Assembly (NCBI GenBank): GCA_963727845.1
Contig: CAVSHI010000006.1
Span: 62,001 to 126,000 of the forward strand
Origin: JBEKTW01 sp963727845
GTDB lineage: Bacteria > Bacteroidota > Ignavibacteria > UBA10030 > SZUA-254
Length of the DNA stretch: 64,000 nucleotides
Direction of reading: 5' to 3'
Shown here in pieces: positions 18,553 through 28,027 of this stretch (position 1 is its first letter; each line of letters starts with the position of its first letter). The position numbers and the translations under genes were made by a program. The notes under the pieces were generated by a model, which was not told the DNA's origin, made no database searches, and saw only the letters and a list, made by a program, of their open reading frames with translations.

Positions 18553-19132
18553 ACATTTCGCGAAGGAATTTTCTGTTGTCGAATAGATAAAGAATACCAG
18601 TTCCGATGGTCGATATCGTCACAAGAAGCATCATGCCGAAGAGAACCTGGGGGTGCATCAACGAATCAATCCAAGACTTAAATTCGTTGTAAACGACGGG
18701 CACGTTTTCAGCGACATAGAGAGTAAGGATGTAATAAATGACGATGAATTCACCGAATGTTTTTGCCTGCGCCGTCTTGGAGGTTACGATCGGCTGGTCT
18801 TTCCATTCGGCGAAGCTCCTCAGGCCTGTGATCAGGAAGTCTCGCGCGACGATGATCCACACCATCCATGCGGCCACAAGGTTCAGGTACACAAACGAGA
18901 AGAGTGCCGCCGCCGCAAGGATCTTGTCGGCTAATGGATCAAGAAACTTTCCCCACCGTGAGACGTACCCGTACTTCCGGGCTACCCAGCCATCATACCA
19001 GTCGGTCAGCGCGGCGACGATGTAGACAACCAGCGATATCTGTTTCCAGAGGGATGATTCTGAAAAGAGAAGGACGAGGAACACCGGAGTGAGAACGATG
19101 CGGATGACTGTGAGTGAGTTCGGGATTGACAT
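18521..19132 (-). CDS. pgsA: CDP-diacylglycerol-glycerol-3-phosphate 3-phosphatidyltransferase
   Basis: PgsA joins CDP-diacylglycerol and glycerol-3-phosphate to make phosphatidylglycerophosphate. The 203-residue membrane protein begins MSIPNSLTVIRIVLTPVFLV and carries the CDP-alcohol phosphotransferase signature DWYDGWVARKYG-GKFLDPLADK (about residues 42-69) with its spaced aspartates. Several transmembrane helices follow. The gene precedes and overlaps pgpA and sits in the conserved pgsA-cinA-recA neighbourhood. Length and start fit the family. Confidence 0.95.
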   Translation of the reverse strand: MSIPNSLTVIRIVLTPVFLVLLFSESSLWKQISLVVYIVAALTDWYDGWVARKYGYVSRWGKFLDPLADKILAAAALFSFVYLNLVAAWMVWIIVARDFLITGLRSFAEWKDQPIVTSKTAQAKTFGEFIVIYYILTLYVAENVPVVYNEFKSWIDSLMHPQVLFGMMLLVTISTIGTGILYLFDNRKFLREMYVRTAGTAKQ

Positions 19133-19208
19133 AGGATGACGACGGTTTCCTCAATGTACTATTTTTAGGATGATTTGCCAAATAATCGCTCCGGCCAGAA
19201 AAGACAAT

Positions 19209-19234
19209 GCCCAACCCCGGAATCAGAGTTGGGC
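19209..19234 (-). terminator. Hairpin downstream of rpmB
   Basis: GCCCAAC and GTTGGGC form a perfect 7-bp stem around 12 nt, in the 188-bp gap between the rpmB stop and the pgsA start. No clear T-run follows on the minus strand, so termination efficiency is uncertain. Confidence 0.45.
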
Positions 19235-19320
19235 CTGAGACATTCATCTCATGAAGGACCTTGCCTATCATCCACCAAGGAGGCAGGAGGCGGCAGAACA
19301 CCGGTCCTTCGGTGCGTTGA

Positions 19321-19512
19321 TCAAACTGCCTTTGAGACTTTGCCTTGCTTGATGCAGGTAGTGCACACCCGCATTCGTTGCGTTCGTCCGTTCACTTCGG
19401 CACGGACGTTCTGCAGGTTTGGAAGCCATCGCCTCCGCGTTTTGTTGTGCGCGTGGCTGATGTTGTTTCCGCTAATTGGTTTTTTCCCGCAGATTTCACA
19501 AATTTTTGCCAT
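19321..19512 (-). CDS. rpmB: 50S ribosomal protein L28
   Basis: A 63-residue L28: MAKICEICGKKPISGNNISH at the start, NKTRRRWLPNLQNVRA in the middle, and CTTCIKQGKVSKAV at the end. Two CxxC pairs (CEIC and CTTC) indicate the zinc-binding form of L28. It is a structural protein of the large ribosomal subunit. A Bacteroidota-type promoter lies about 40 bp upstream. Confidence 0.97.
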   Translation of the reverse strand: MAKICEICGKKPISGNNISHAHNKTRRRWLPNLQNVRAEVNGRTQRMRVCTTCIKQGKVSKAV

Positions 19513-19553
19513 TGCTACCCCAATTCCTGTTAAAGTCCTGATTTCGCTGAGTT

Positions 19554-19585
19554 AAAATATACGAAAAAGAAAGGTCTCCCGCAAA
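19554..19585 (-). promoter_or_regulatory. Bacteroidota-type promoter for rpmB
   Basis: On the minus strand TTTG (19585-19582) is followed after 20 nt by TATATTTT (19561-19554), close to the Bacteroidota consensus TTTG-N19-TAnnTTTG. Expected transcription start is near 19547, about 35 nt before the rpmB ATG. Confidence 0.55.
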
Positions 19586-19593
19586 AAGCGGTT

Positions 19594-20762
19594 TCACGAA
19601 GCCCGGAGGGCATTCACGATGTTCAACCGGGAGGCACGCACTGCGGGCAGAAATCCGCCGACGATTCCCATGATAATTGAAAAGATCAGCGAGCTCACCA
19701 TGATCCCCGGGGAGAGCGCAAATCCGAATGCCAGTTCCGAAAATGTTCCGAAATTTATTGTTGAGATGTTGACGAAGGACATAGTGAAGCCAATGCTATG
19801 CCGGCGCATCCCCCGAAAGCTGAAACCAGAATGGACTCTACGAGAAATGCACCGAGAACGTTCCTTCGCCGGAATCCGAGCGCCCGGAGCGTGCCGATTT
19901 CGACGGTGCGGTTCGCCACTGCCGCATACATGGTGATCATCGCTCCGATGATTGCTCCGACGCTGAAAATGATCGTCACGACGAGTCCGAGACCCTTGAT
20001 GAAGTCGGACATCAACTGCGATTGCTCCTGATAATACTTCTTCTCGTGTTTGACGTCGACATATTGGGTTCGCGGGTCGTTCTCCAGTCGTTGCTTAAGG
20101 GCCTGGAAGTCATTTGCGCTTCTGAGGCGTAGCGTCATGGATGAGAAGACCGGCCTGCCAAATGCCGGCATGAATTGCTCGACATCGCCCCATATTTCCG
20201 AGTCGAACGAACTTCCATCTCCCGAGAAAATCCCCACGATTGTCCAGGTATCGCCGCCAAATTTCAATTGCCTTCCGACCTCGCAGTCCTGGAACCGTTT
20301 CGCGATGCTGCTCCCGACAATAATTTCATGCGTGCCCGGTTGAAACATTCTTCCGCCGATAAGTTTCACCTGCTGACGCAACTGCATCGCCGCGGGTGAG
20401 ATACCGCGGACGCAAATGTTGCCCATGTCATTGTTCTCTTTTTTCAGCAGGTTGATGATGACGTATACTTCGCTTGAGGCGACGGGCTTTCCGTCCGGGA
20501 GGAGTGCCACTTCGGGCTGGACTTTTATGATATTTGCAGCGTCCCGGTCGATCTGGCTGACGACCTCAGTGGTCGCGGAGCGGCGCAGCACGATCACGTT
20601 ATCGTCGCTGCCTGTGTCGACCAGCGTTTTTTCGAGACCATGAGCGAGCATGAGAACGGCCGCAAAGACGAACACAACCAGCGCAATACCTCCCAGCGTG
20701 AGTACCGTCGTAAGCCGCCGGACCCACACGCTTCGCCAGATATAGGAGATTGGAATTTTCAT
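19594..20762 (-). CDS. ABC transporter permease, FtsX/MacB type (second permease, frameshifted)
   Basis: Inner-membrane permease of about 387 residues. It starts MKIPISYIWRSVWVRRLTTV with an N-terminal helix, then a large extracytoplasmic MacB_PCD-like domain (IGGRMFQPGTHEIIVGSSIA, GDTWTIVGIF), then three C-terminal helices of the FtsX domain (VVTIIFSVGAIIGAMITMY; NRTVEIGTLRALGFRRRNVL is the coupling segment). The frame breaks near 19787 after GGCAGIALAS; the next frame supplies MSFVNISTINFGTFSELAF and the last helix, ending FLPAVRASRLNIVNALRAS. It is the last gene of the MacAB-like operon. Confidence 0.85.
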
Positions 20763-20768
20763 CCGGTC

Positions 20769-21937
20769 ATTTCATCCTATTGCCCGCAAGCCGTCAACAG
20801 TTTTCGTCCGGAGGGTATTGATGGTCGGAAAGATGCGGCAATAATGCCGGACACAATGGCCGTGGATACCGACAGTACGATGGTGATGATTTCGACGTTG
20901 AACACAGGGAAGAAAGTCGGAAAGAGGTTCGCAAATCCGCGGGTAATCGGAAACAGCAGCGCCAATCCCAGAGCGCCGCCGGAGCAGGCCAGCAACATTG
21001 ACTCTCCCCCGATCAATCCGACGATGTGGAATGCGGAAAAGCCCAGCGATTTCATAACCGCATACTCCCGTGTCCGCTCACGCGCCGACATGACGATCGT
21101 ATTCGCGAGCACGAGAAGAATAATGCCGATGATGACAAACGAAATCACCTTCATCGAAGTGATAATGGCGCTCGACATGGAGACGAAACTCTGTTGAAAT
21201 TCTTTCTCCGTTTCCGTCTTGGTCGCCGCGAGCGAGTTCTTGAACATGTCGTCGACCGTCTTGGCCACAATCGACATGTCGCTCGGATTCTGCACCATCA
21301 GGATATACCAGCCGACGTGGCCTTCTCTCCCGGGCTGGCGTTGTTTGACCTGCTCGTCAAGGTATTTCCATTGGAACAACATCTGTGTCTCATCGGTGGA
21401 CTTCTCTTTGCCACGGTAGATGCCGCGAACGACGAATTCCCATTTGCCGGGGTAAATATCTCCGTCGATCGGGATGATGTCGCCGACCCTGAAATTCAAT
21501 TGTTGTGCAAGCTTTGCGCCGACAAGGCAGGCATTACGGTCCTTTTGAAATGCCGCGAGCTCTTCGGCCGTAACCTCGAACTCCGGATACATATCAATAT
21601 ATGTCTCGGCGTCGATCCCTATTCGGGGGAAGAAATTCTTCCAGTCGGAAGCGTCTTTATAGACACCGCCGAACCAGTTGGCATAGGAAACCTGTGTAAC
21701 TCCCGGAATTCTGGCTATCTGGTCGCGATAGGAGAGAGGCAGAGGAAAAATGAATGAAACAGAATGGCGGGTGATCATTCTGTTTACCGAGGATGCCTCG
21801 ACTCCGGCATACCACGCGGTTATGACGGTGCGCATGAATCCAAAAGCCATGACGGCGATGCTGATGCCGACGATCGTCAGGAATGATCGCAGCTTATGCC
21901 GGAGCGTGTTTTTCAGGATGAGTTTGAAGACGTGCAT
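20769..21937 (-). CDS. ABC transporter permease, FtsX/MacB type (first permease, C-terminal frameshift)
   Basis: About 388 residues with the same architecture as the next gene: N-terminal helix (SFLTIVGISIAVMAFGFMRT), extracytoplasmic domain (LAQQLNFRVGDIIPIDGDIY, GKWEFVVRGIYRG), and C-terminal FtsX domain (VIIGIILLVLANTIVMSARE, RTREYAVMKSLGFSAFHIV). The open frame ends at 20777 with an off-family tail; a shift near 20820 gives FPTINTLRTKTVDGLRAIG and a stop at 20769, seven bases before the next ATG. Two different permeases suggest a heterodimer served by one ATPase. Substrate unknown. Confidence 0.85.
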
Positions 21938-21946
21938 GCGTTTGTC

Positions 21947-22615
21947 TCAGGACAATTCGCCTTTGTCGAGATGCCTCAACGTGTGTGCCTTTTCTGCGGC
22001 GCGCGGGTCGTGGGTGACCATGACGATCGTTTTCTTGAATTCGGAATTGAGCCGCTCGAGCAGCTTGAGGATTTCCTCGGCCGACACACGATCCAGGTCG
22101 CCCGTCGGCTCATCGGCAACGAGGAAAACCGGGTCCGTGACGATTGCGCGGGCAATCGCCACGCGCTGTTCCTGTCCCCCCGACAGCTGTCTCGGATAAT
22201 GATGGATGCGATCCCCCAGGCCCACGACATTGAGCACAAGTTCCACGTGTTCCTTCCGCTCTTTCCTGGAGAGCTTGGAGAGCAAGAGCGGCAATTCCAC
22301 ATTCTCAAACGCCGTCAAGACAGGCAGAAGATTGTAGAACTGGAAAATGAATCCCACGTGACGCGCGCGCCATTTCGCGAGGTCCGATTCGCTGAGAGTC
22401 GTGATGTCGGTTTCACTAACTTTGATCGCGCCCTTCGTCGGCCTGTCGATTCCGGCGATAAGATTCAGGAGTGTGGTCTTGCCCGAGCCCGATGGACCCA
22501 TGAGTCCCAAAAATTCTCCTTCGGGTATCTCAAACGAGATATTGTTCAGGACAGGGATTTCCAGGGAATCCCTCCAATAGGATTTCGAAACAGTTTGAAT
22601 GGAAATTAACGACAT
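21947..22615 (-). CDS. ABC transporter ATP-binding protein, MacB/LolD type
   Basis: 222-residue ATPase that powers the neighbouring permeases. Walker A GPSGSGKTT (residues 40-48), signature LSGGQEQRVAIARA (about 144), Walker B VFLVADEPTGDLD (about 164) and the switch His in VMVTHDPRAAE. Length and sequence fit the MacB/LolD/FtsE subgroup. It lies 9 bp upstream of the first permease and 67 bp after the adaptor gene. Confidence 0.95.
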   Translation of the reverse strand: MSLISIQTVSKSYWRDSLEIPVLNNISFEIPEGEFLGLMGPSGSGKTTLLNLIAGIDRPTKGAIKVSETDITTLSESDLAKWRARHVGFIFQFYNLLPVLTAFENVELPLLLSKLSRKERKEHVELVLNVVGLGDRIHHYPRQLSGGQEQRVAIARAIVTDPVFLVADEPTGDLDRVSAEEILKLLERLNSEFKKTIVMVTHDPRAAEKAHTLRHLDKGELS

Positions 22616-22682
22616 GTTGAACCGATTTTCATAAGTTGATGGTGACGGTGCGGGAGTAATTTGGCCCCCCGACTGTTTCCGC

Positions 22683-23876
22683 TTACTCTTTGAGCTTCAC
22701 TCGTGAGCCCGAATGGAGGTTTTCAGACGGCTTCAATACTACTTTATCGCCGGCGGCAATGCCGCTTAGAATCTCGACCCGGTCCCCGAATGTTTCTCCT
22801 GTCTGAACGGGTACTTCTGAAACCGCATAATCTTTGAATACAAAAACGACCTTTTTCCCGTCGCGCATCCCGATGGCAGCGTCATCGACAATAAGTTTGG
22901 CTTTGGTTTGCATCTGTTCTTTTGAATTTTTCGAAAGGAAATGAACCTTGGCGCTCATTTCCGGAAGCACGCGAGCATCACGATCGGCAAATTTAATTTT
23001 TGTCAACACAGTCGCTTTCGCGCGGTCCGCCGTCGGCACGATCTTGTCCACGTTCCCTCTGTATTGTCGGTCCGGATAGGCATCGAGGACAATTTCGCAC
23101 GGCTGGTTGATCGTGATCTTTTCGATGTTTGATTCCGACACATCGGCTTCCACTTCGAGCGAGGACATGTCCGCAATGGTGACAACGGCGACCTTGGAGC
23201 TCGCGCCCGCACCAAACGGAGCCACAACCTCTCCGACATCCGCGTTCTTTTCCAGGATTGTGCCGTCGAACGGGGCCCGGATAAGTGTATTCTCGACCTG
23301 CACCTCGGCGGCTTTCATTCCCGCATCCGCAGCATCGATCGACGCGACCACCCGGTCGTATCGCCATTGGGCGGCGTCGAGGTCGGCCTGCGAGATGAGT
23401 TTTTGAGCCTTCAGGCTTTTTGCGCGCTCGAGTGAACTCTGGGCGTCGTTGCGTTCGGCTTTCACGACCTCGAGGTTTGCGCGTGCCTGAGAGAGTGCCG
23501 CCTCAACGTCGGCGCTCTCGATTCGAGCGATGATTTGACCCTTCGTTACCCAGTCTCCCTCAACATAATCAAGCGAAACGAGCCTGCCGGTAGCTTTCGA
23601 CGCGATGGCGGCCTTTCGTTGGGCGACAACGTACCCGCTCGCCGTGAGAAGTGCGTTTGCCTGCGCAGGAGAGATCATAGCGGCGGATGTGAGCTCAACA
23701 ACTTCTTCCCGTCCAAAGCTGTTTCTGAAGAAAAAGAAAACCGCGATGCCGACAATCACGACCCCGGCTGCGTACAATCCGAATCCCCGGCGCTTTGGCG
23801 GCAGCGTGATGCTCGCCCGGCCTTCTTCACGATTGATCTTCAGTTTCGAAAGGTCGATTTTCTCGGTTTCAGTCAT
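22683..23876 (-). CDS. Periplasmic adaptor (membrane-fusion) protein, HlyD/MacA type
   Basis: 397 residues. A short cytoplasmic tail is followed by one membrane helix (GFGLYAAGVVIVGIAVFFFF, about residues 31-50), then a lipoyl/barrel-sandwich half (IASKATGRLVSLDYVEGDWV, GQIIARI), a coiled-coil hairpin (ALSQARANLEVVKAERNDAQ to SQADLDAAQWRYDRVVASID), the second half (IRAPFDGTILEKNADVGEVV) and beta domains to the end. Such adaptors link an inner-membrane pump to an outer-membrane channel. Its position at the head of the ATPase-permease-permease operon makes it the MacA-like component of an ABC export system; no TolC-like gene is in the window. Confidence 0.92.
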   Translation of the reverse strand: MTETEKIDLSKLKINREEGRASITLPPKRRGFGLYAAGVVIVGIAVFFFFRNSFGREEVVELTSAAMISPAQANALLTASGYVVAQRKAAIASKATGRLVSLDYVEGDWVTKGQIIARIESADVEAALSQARANLEVVKAERNDAQSSLERAKSLKAQKLISQADLDAAQWRYDRVVASIDAADAGMKAAEVQVENTLIRAPFDGTILEKNADVGEVVAPFGAGASSKVAVVTIADMSSLEVEADVSESNIEKITINQPCEIVLDAYPDRQYRGNVDKIVPTADRAKATVLTKIKFADRDARVLPEMSAKVHFLSKNSKEQMQTKAKLIVDDAAIGMRDGKKVVFVFKDYAVSEVPVQTGETFGDRVEILSGIAAGDKVVLKPSENLHSGSRVKLKE

Positions 23877-23908
23877 GAATTAATTGATAATGAAGCGATC
23901 ATAAACTA

Positions 23909-23940
23909 CAAAAATAGAAAAATTTCGCAAGGTTTGCAAA
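23909..23940 (-). promoter_or_regulatory. Promoter of the MacAB-like operon
   Basis: On the minus strand TTTG (23940-23937), then 20 nt, then TATTTTTG (23916-23909), a full match to TAnnTTTG. Expected start near 23902, about 26 nt before the ATG. The TTTG overlaps TTTGCAAA, whose other half could serve tsaD on the plus strand. Confidence 0.6.
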
Positions 23941-23971
23941 TCAAGCGGGTTTTTCGTTAAATTACAAGATA

Positions 23972-24991
23972 ATGAACATTCTTGGTATCGAAACATCCTG
24001 CGATGAAACGTCCGCGTCGGTCCTCGCCGACGGGGTTGTGCGCTCGAATATTATCTCTTCGCAGCTTGTTCATCGAGAATTCGGTGGTGTCGTCCCCGAA
24101 CTGGCGTCCCGCGCACATCAAAGGCTGGTGGTATCGATTGTCGACGAAGCGCTGCGGACTTCCGGGGTTGCCAAGGAGCGGCTCGACGGTATTGCCGCGA
24201 CGTATGGTCCGGGTTTGGTCGGGGCGCTCCTGGTCGGGCTCAATTTCGGGAAAGCGCTCGCATACGGTCTGGGGATTCCCTTCATCGGTGTCAATCATCT
24301 GGAGGGACATTTGTATTCAAATCTCCTCGAAGAGCCGAAGCCGAGGTTTCCCCTTCTCTGTCTTATCGTATCCGGGGGACACACCATGCTGGTCCTTGTC
24401 CACGAGCCCTTCCGGTACAATGTTCTTGGAGAGACGCTCGATGACGCAGCCGGGGAGGCGTACGATAAAGTGGCCAAGATGCTCGGGCTTGGTTTCCCCG
24501 GCGGGCCCATGGTCGACGAGTTTGCCCGGCAGGGGAACCCCCAATTTGTGAAATTCCCGCGTTCTTTTCTTCATGAAGATAATTATGATTTCAGCTTTAG
24601 CGGCATCAAGACATCCGTTCTCTACTGGCTCCGGGACCATGGACACCCGGTGAACGGGGCCGATTCGCGGGCGATCGACGTTCAACTGCGAGCCGACCTC
24701 TGCGCCAGTTTTCAGGTATCCGTTGTCGACGTGCTTGCGGGCAAAACGATGAGGGCGGTGGAAGAATTTTGCGTGAACGATGTTGCGGTCGCGGGCGGAG
24801 TTTCGGCGAACTCGGCCCTTCGCCGGAGGATCCAAGAACATGCCGCCGAAAGGAATTTCCGATTGTATATTCCGCGGTCTGAGTATTGTACCGACAATGG
24901 TGCGATGGTCGCTCTTGTCGGATCGCTGAAACTCGCCAGAGGTTTAACGTCCGGTTTCGATTTGAATGCCGCAGCAAACCTTTCTTTATAA
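23972..24991 (+). CDS. tsaD: tRNA N6-adenosine threonylcarbamoyltransferase TsaD
   Basis: TsaD transfers threonylcarbamoyl to A37 of ANN-decoding tRNAs, an essential modification, working with TsaB and TsaE. The 339-residue protein shows the ASKHA fold: MNILGIETSCDETSASVL (1-18), the metal-binding NHLEGH with His109 and His113, IVSGGHTMLV, LDDAAGEAYDKVAKMLGLGF and AGGVSANSALR. The ATG follows an AT-rich promoter-like region directly. mltG starts 10 bp downstream. Confidence 0.97.
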   Translation: MNILGIETSCDETSASVLADGVVRSNIISSQLVHREFGGVVPELASRAHQRLVVSIVDEALRTSGVAKERLDGIAATYGPGLVGALLVGLNFGKALAYGLGIPFIGVNHLEGHLYSNLLEEPKPRFPLLCLIVSGGHTMLVLVHEPFRYNVLGETLDDAAGEAYDKVAKMLGLGFPGGPMVDEFARQGNPQFVKFPRSFLHEDNYDFSFSGIKTSVLYWLRDHGHPVNGADSRAIDVQLRADLCASFQVSVVDVLAGKTMRAVEEFCVNDVAVAGGVSANSALRRRIQEHAAERNFRLYIPRSEYCTDNGAMVALVGSLKLARGLTSGFDLNAAANLSL

Positions 24992-25000
24992 CGGGCATCC

Positions 25001-26026
25001 GTGAAACGAAATCTTCTCATGATTGCCGGCGGCATTGTGCTCGTGGTCGTCGGCCTCGTCTATGAAACGTTCTGGGCTCCGAATACTTTTCCAGGAGACC
25101 GGTTTGTGATGGTCTCAAAAGGAGAATCGTTTTCTCAGGTCGTCGATTCGCTTCAGAAAGCGGGTGTGATCCACAGTCGATTCTTCCTAAGTCTTGCCGG
25201 ACGTCTGCACGGTTACACGACAAGGATTCAGATCGGCAAATACCGGTTCAGGAGCGGGATGTCCAATAATGAAGTCTTGCTCGACCTCCGGTACGGGACG
25301 ACGGTTGAAATGATCACGGTAACGATTCCCGAAGGGATACGAACAAGCCGTCTTGCGAGATTGCTCGCCAGAGATCTCGGCATCGACTCCAGTTTATTCA
25401 TGAAGCTGGCACATGATTCGGTGTTCATCAATTCTCTTGGCGAGGGCGCCGGCTCGCTCGAGGGTTACCTCTTGCCGAACACGTATACGTTCGACTGGCA
25501 GACGGGTGAGGACCGTGTTATCCGGGAAATGGTCGATCAGTTTCATAAAACCTTCAGCGACAGTCTCAAGGCAAGAGCCAGGTCGTTGAGGATGACGGTC
25601 AACCAGGTTCTTGCGCTTGCCTCGATCATCGAGGGAGAAACATCCATCGATTCTGAACGCGTTCTTATCTCCGGTGTCTACCACAACAGGCTCAAGAGAG
25701 GGATGCGCCTCCAGGCCGACCCGACGATTCAATACATCATCGGAAACGGCCCGCGTCGGCTCGTGAGAAGCGACCTGCAAATCGAGTCGGTATACAATAC
25801 GTACCGCCATGTAGGATTGCCCCCGGGGCCGGTGAACAACCCGGGCAAATCCGCGATTCTCGCGGCCTTGTACCCGAAGAAGCATAAGTATTTGTATTTT
25901 GTGGCGAATGGACAGGGGGGGCATAAGTTTTCGAAGACATACGCAGAGCATGAGCAAGCGGTTCGACAATACAGGAAATGGAGAGAGGAGCAGGATGCAA
26001 TCAAGAAGGAAAAGCAGGTTATGTGA
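25001..26026 (+). CDS. mltG: Endolytic transglycosylase MltG
   Basis: MltG cleaves nascent peptidoglycan in the periplasm near the membrane. 341 residues starting at GTG. One N-terminal membrane helix (LLMIAGGIVLVVVGLVY), a LysM-like segment (GDRFVMVSKGESFSQVVDSL), then the YceG domain with SLEGYLLPNTY, the catalytic Glu in LASIIEGET (about E211), MRLQADPTIQY and YNTYRHVGLPPGPVNNPG. It is ten bases behind tsaD and so probably co-transcribed. Confidence 0.95.
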   Translation: MKRNLLMIAGGIVLVVVGLVYETFWAPNTFPGDRFVMVSKGESFSQVVDSLQKAGVIHSRFFLSLAGRLHGYTTRIQIGKYRFRSGMSNNEVLLDLRYGTTVEMITVTIPEGIRTSRLARLLARDLGIDSSLFMKLAHDSVFINSLGEGAGSLEGYLLPNTYTFDWQTGEDRVIREMVDQFHKTFSDSLKARARSLRMTVNQVLALASIIEGETSIDSERVLISGVYHNRLKRGMRLQADPTIQYIIGNGPRRLVRSDLQIESVYNTYRHVGLPPGPVNNPGKSAILAALYPKKHKYLYFVANGQGGHKFSKTYAEHEQAVRQYRKWREEQDAIKKEKQVM

Positions 26027-26085
26027 TCTTGAAGGCCCGGTGTGTTCGCCACCGGCTGAGATGAGGTTCGCCCGATGTTAAAATA

Positions 26086-26195
26086 GACAATCGCAAGAGA
26101 CTGAGCGGAATCTTTTTCATCAGGTCATGTATCATCATCAAGGTCAGAAACCATATCCACCAATAACCTCGAATCCGCCCGTTCTTGCGATTGTC
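26086..26195. repeat. Long inverted repeat forming a possible 110-nt hairpin
   Basis: GACAATCGCAAGA (26086-26098) and TCTTGCGATTGTC (26183-26195) are perfect 13-bp inverted repeats 84 bp apart. Just inside, GAGCGGAATC and GAATCCGCCC extend the pairing imperfectly. It lies in the 264-bp gap between mltG and the Big_5 gene. It could be a small hairpin element or the terminator region of mltG; no long T-run is visible. Confidence 0.55.
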
Positions 26196-26217
26196 AGGAG
26201 GTGCTATGAAACACCGC

Positions 26218-26248
26218 TTTTCTCTTAATAGAGAATTGCCTATATTTG
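26218..26248 (+). promoter_or_regulatory. Bacteroidota-type promoter for the Big_5 lipoprotein gene
   Basis: TATATTTG (26241-26248) matches the -7 consensus TAnnTTTG exactly, with TTTT (26218-26221) 19 nt upstream in the -33 place (three of four bases of TTTG). Predicted start near 26255, about 36 nt before the start codon. Confidence 0.5.
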
Positions 26249-26290
26249 CGGTGCTAAACATAACAACAAATTTTCATCAAAAGAGTTCCA

Positions 26291-28021
26291 TTGTCCACTC
26301 CAAGAATTAGAACCATCTCCCTGGCATTATTGAGCCTCGTGCTGTCTTTCGTCGGGCTTTATTGTGCCCACCAGGGTGTGCCGACCGGAGGTCCTGTCGA
26401 CAAGACTCCGCCGCAGGTTGTTCACACGTACCCGGCAAATCAAACCTTGCACTACAGCGGAAACAAATTTGCGTTTGAATTCAGCAAGTATGTCGTCCGT
26501 CGCTCGGTCGAAGAGGGAATTTTTTGTTCCCCGAATCTGGGTGAGCTGACGTTTGATTGGGGGAGCACGGATGTCGAGGTCAAATTCGCCGGTCCGCTGA
26601 AGGATAATACGACGTATATTATCACTCTCGGAACGGACGTCGTGGATACGCGGAACCACAACAGGATGGCTGACGCATTTTCGCTCGCCTTTTCCACGGG
26701 AGACCATATCGACTCCGGTGCGGTGGCCGGACAGGTCTTTGGCAAGAGCGCCGAGGGTATCATGGTCTTCGCTTACGAGCTTGATGGACGTCTGCAGGAC
26801 ACTCTTAGCCCGTCGCGCTCGCTGCCCGATTATTTGACGCAAACCGGGAAAGACGGATCGTTCAGGTTACGATACCTGAAGCTCGGACATTACCGCTTGA
26901 TCGCGGTTCGGGATGTGTACAAAAACCTGCGGTACGATCCGCAAACGGACGAGTATGGCGTGACTTCTTCCGATATTCTATTGAGCGCTGAACGGCCGTT
27001 CGTCTCAGGACTCCAGTTTAGGATGACAAGCGCCGATACGTCCCCTCCCTTTCTCTCCGGCGCCCGCTCGCTTGACCGGAATCATGTCCTCCTCCGTTTC
27101 AGCAAATCGATGGATAGTTCGGGGATCGACAGTCACAATGTTTCGATCGTCGACACGCTCAATGGAGACGGTCTGAATGTGATGGACTTTTCATTTGTCG
27201 CCCGCGCCGGGACCGGAGAGAAACAGCAGGCCGGCGACGCACAGCTTGTGACGGCCGACCAGGAGAGTACCAGGGTGTATCGCGTCACGCTCAGGAATTT
27301 CAGGGATAGCAGCGGCAATGCGATGCCGGCGCGGCTCGCGACTGGTGTTTTTTCAGGGTTGTCTGCCCCGGATACGCTGAAACCAATCCTCAACTTTGTG
27401 AACATTTCCGATGGGAAAAAGAACGTACAGCGGGACAATTCAATCCGGATGACCTTTAGCGAAGCAGTCCGGAGGCAGGCATTCGAAGGCGGATTTGCGG
27501 TCAATGATTCGAGTGGCAAGCGTGTTCCGGGGGAACTTCTCTGGGGGAAATCCACGGCAGTGACATTTGCCCCATTATCGCGCCTTCTCTTCGGCATGCC
27601 GTATACGATAAAGGTTGTCCTGGATTCTCTCGTCGGTTTCGTCGGCAACGGGTACAAAGACAGCATGAGGGTAATGAAGTTTCAGGTAATCGAGGAAAGT
27701 CAGCTGGGGAGCATGAAAGGATCTGTCGCCGATGATTCAACGATCACCGGGGGAAAAATCATCGTGACCGCTACGGCAATTTCATCAAGGGACATCCGGC
27801 CGCAGTGTCGAACATTGGAAAAGCCCGGTCCGTTTTCGTTTGACGAAGTTCCGGAAGGTCAATACGTCCTGTCGGCGATCATCGATGTTGACAGCAACGG
27901 CGTATATAGTTATGGGAAACCGTTCCCGTTTCAGCCGGCGGAACGATTTACCCAATATAACGACACGCTGAAGGTACGCGCCCGGTGGCCATTGGAGGGA
28001 ATAATCATCCGGTTCAAGTAG
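26291..28021 (+). CDS. Bacterial Ig-like (Big_5/SbsA) lipoprotein-like protein
   Basis: 576 residues with a TTG start. After a hydrophobic signal (ISLALLSLVLSFVGLYC) comes AHQGVPTGGPVDKTPPQVVH, a landmark of a widespread Bacteroidota family of Ig-like surface lipoproteins in which the Cys is the lipidated residue; the lipobox here (GLYC) is weak. Residues of about 35-130 form a Big_5 domain. An SdrD/transthyretin-like segment (GSFRLRYLKLGHYRLIAVRD) follows, then a second Big_5-like domain (SDGKKNVQRDNSIRMTFSEA) and a C-terminal carboxypeptidase-regulatory-like fold (FDEVPEGQYVLSAIIDVDSN). Envelope location is inferred; no enzyme motif. Confidence 0.75.
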   Translation: MSTPRIRTISLALLSLVLSFVGLYCAHQGVPTGGPVDKTPPQVVHTYPANQTLHYSGNKFAFEFSKYVVRRSVEEGIFCSPNLGELTFDWGSTDVEVKFAGPLKDNTTYIITLGTDVVDTRNHNRMADAFSLAFSTGDHIDSGAVAGQVFGKSAEGIMVFAYELDGRLQDTLSPSRSLPDYLTQTGKDGSFRLRYLKLGHYRLIAVRDVYKNLRYDPQTDEYGVTSSDILLSAERPFVSGLQFRMTSADTSPPFLSGARSLDRNHVLLRFSKSMDSSGIDSHNVSIVDTLNGDGLNVMDFSFVARAGTGEKQQAGDAQLVTADQESTRVYRVTLRNFRDSSGNAMPARLATGVFSGLSAPDTLKPILNFVNISDGKKNVQRDNSIRMTFSEAVRRQAFEGGFAVNDSSGKRVPGELLWGKSTAVTFAPLSRLLFGMPYTIKVVLDSLVGFVGNGYKDSMRVMKFQVIEESQLGSMKGSVADDSTITGGKIIVTATAISSRDIRPQCRTLEKPGPFSFDEVPEGQYVLSAIIDVDSNGVYSYGKPFPFQPAERFTQYNDTLKVRARWPLEGIIIRFK

Positions 28022-28027
28022 AAGCGA

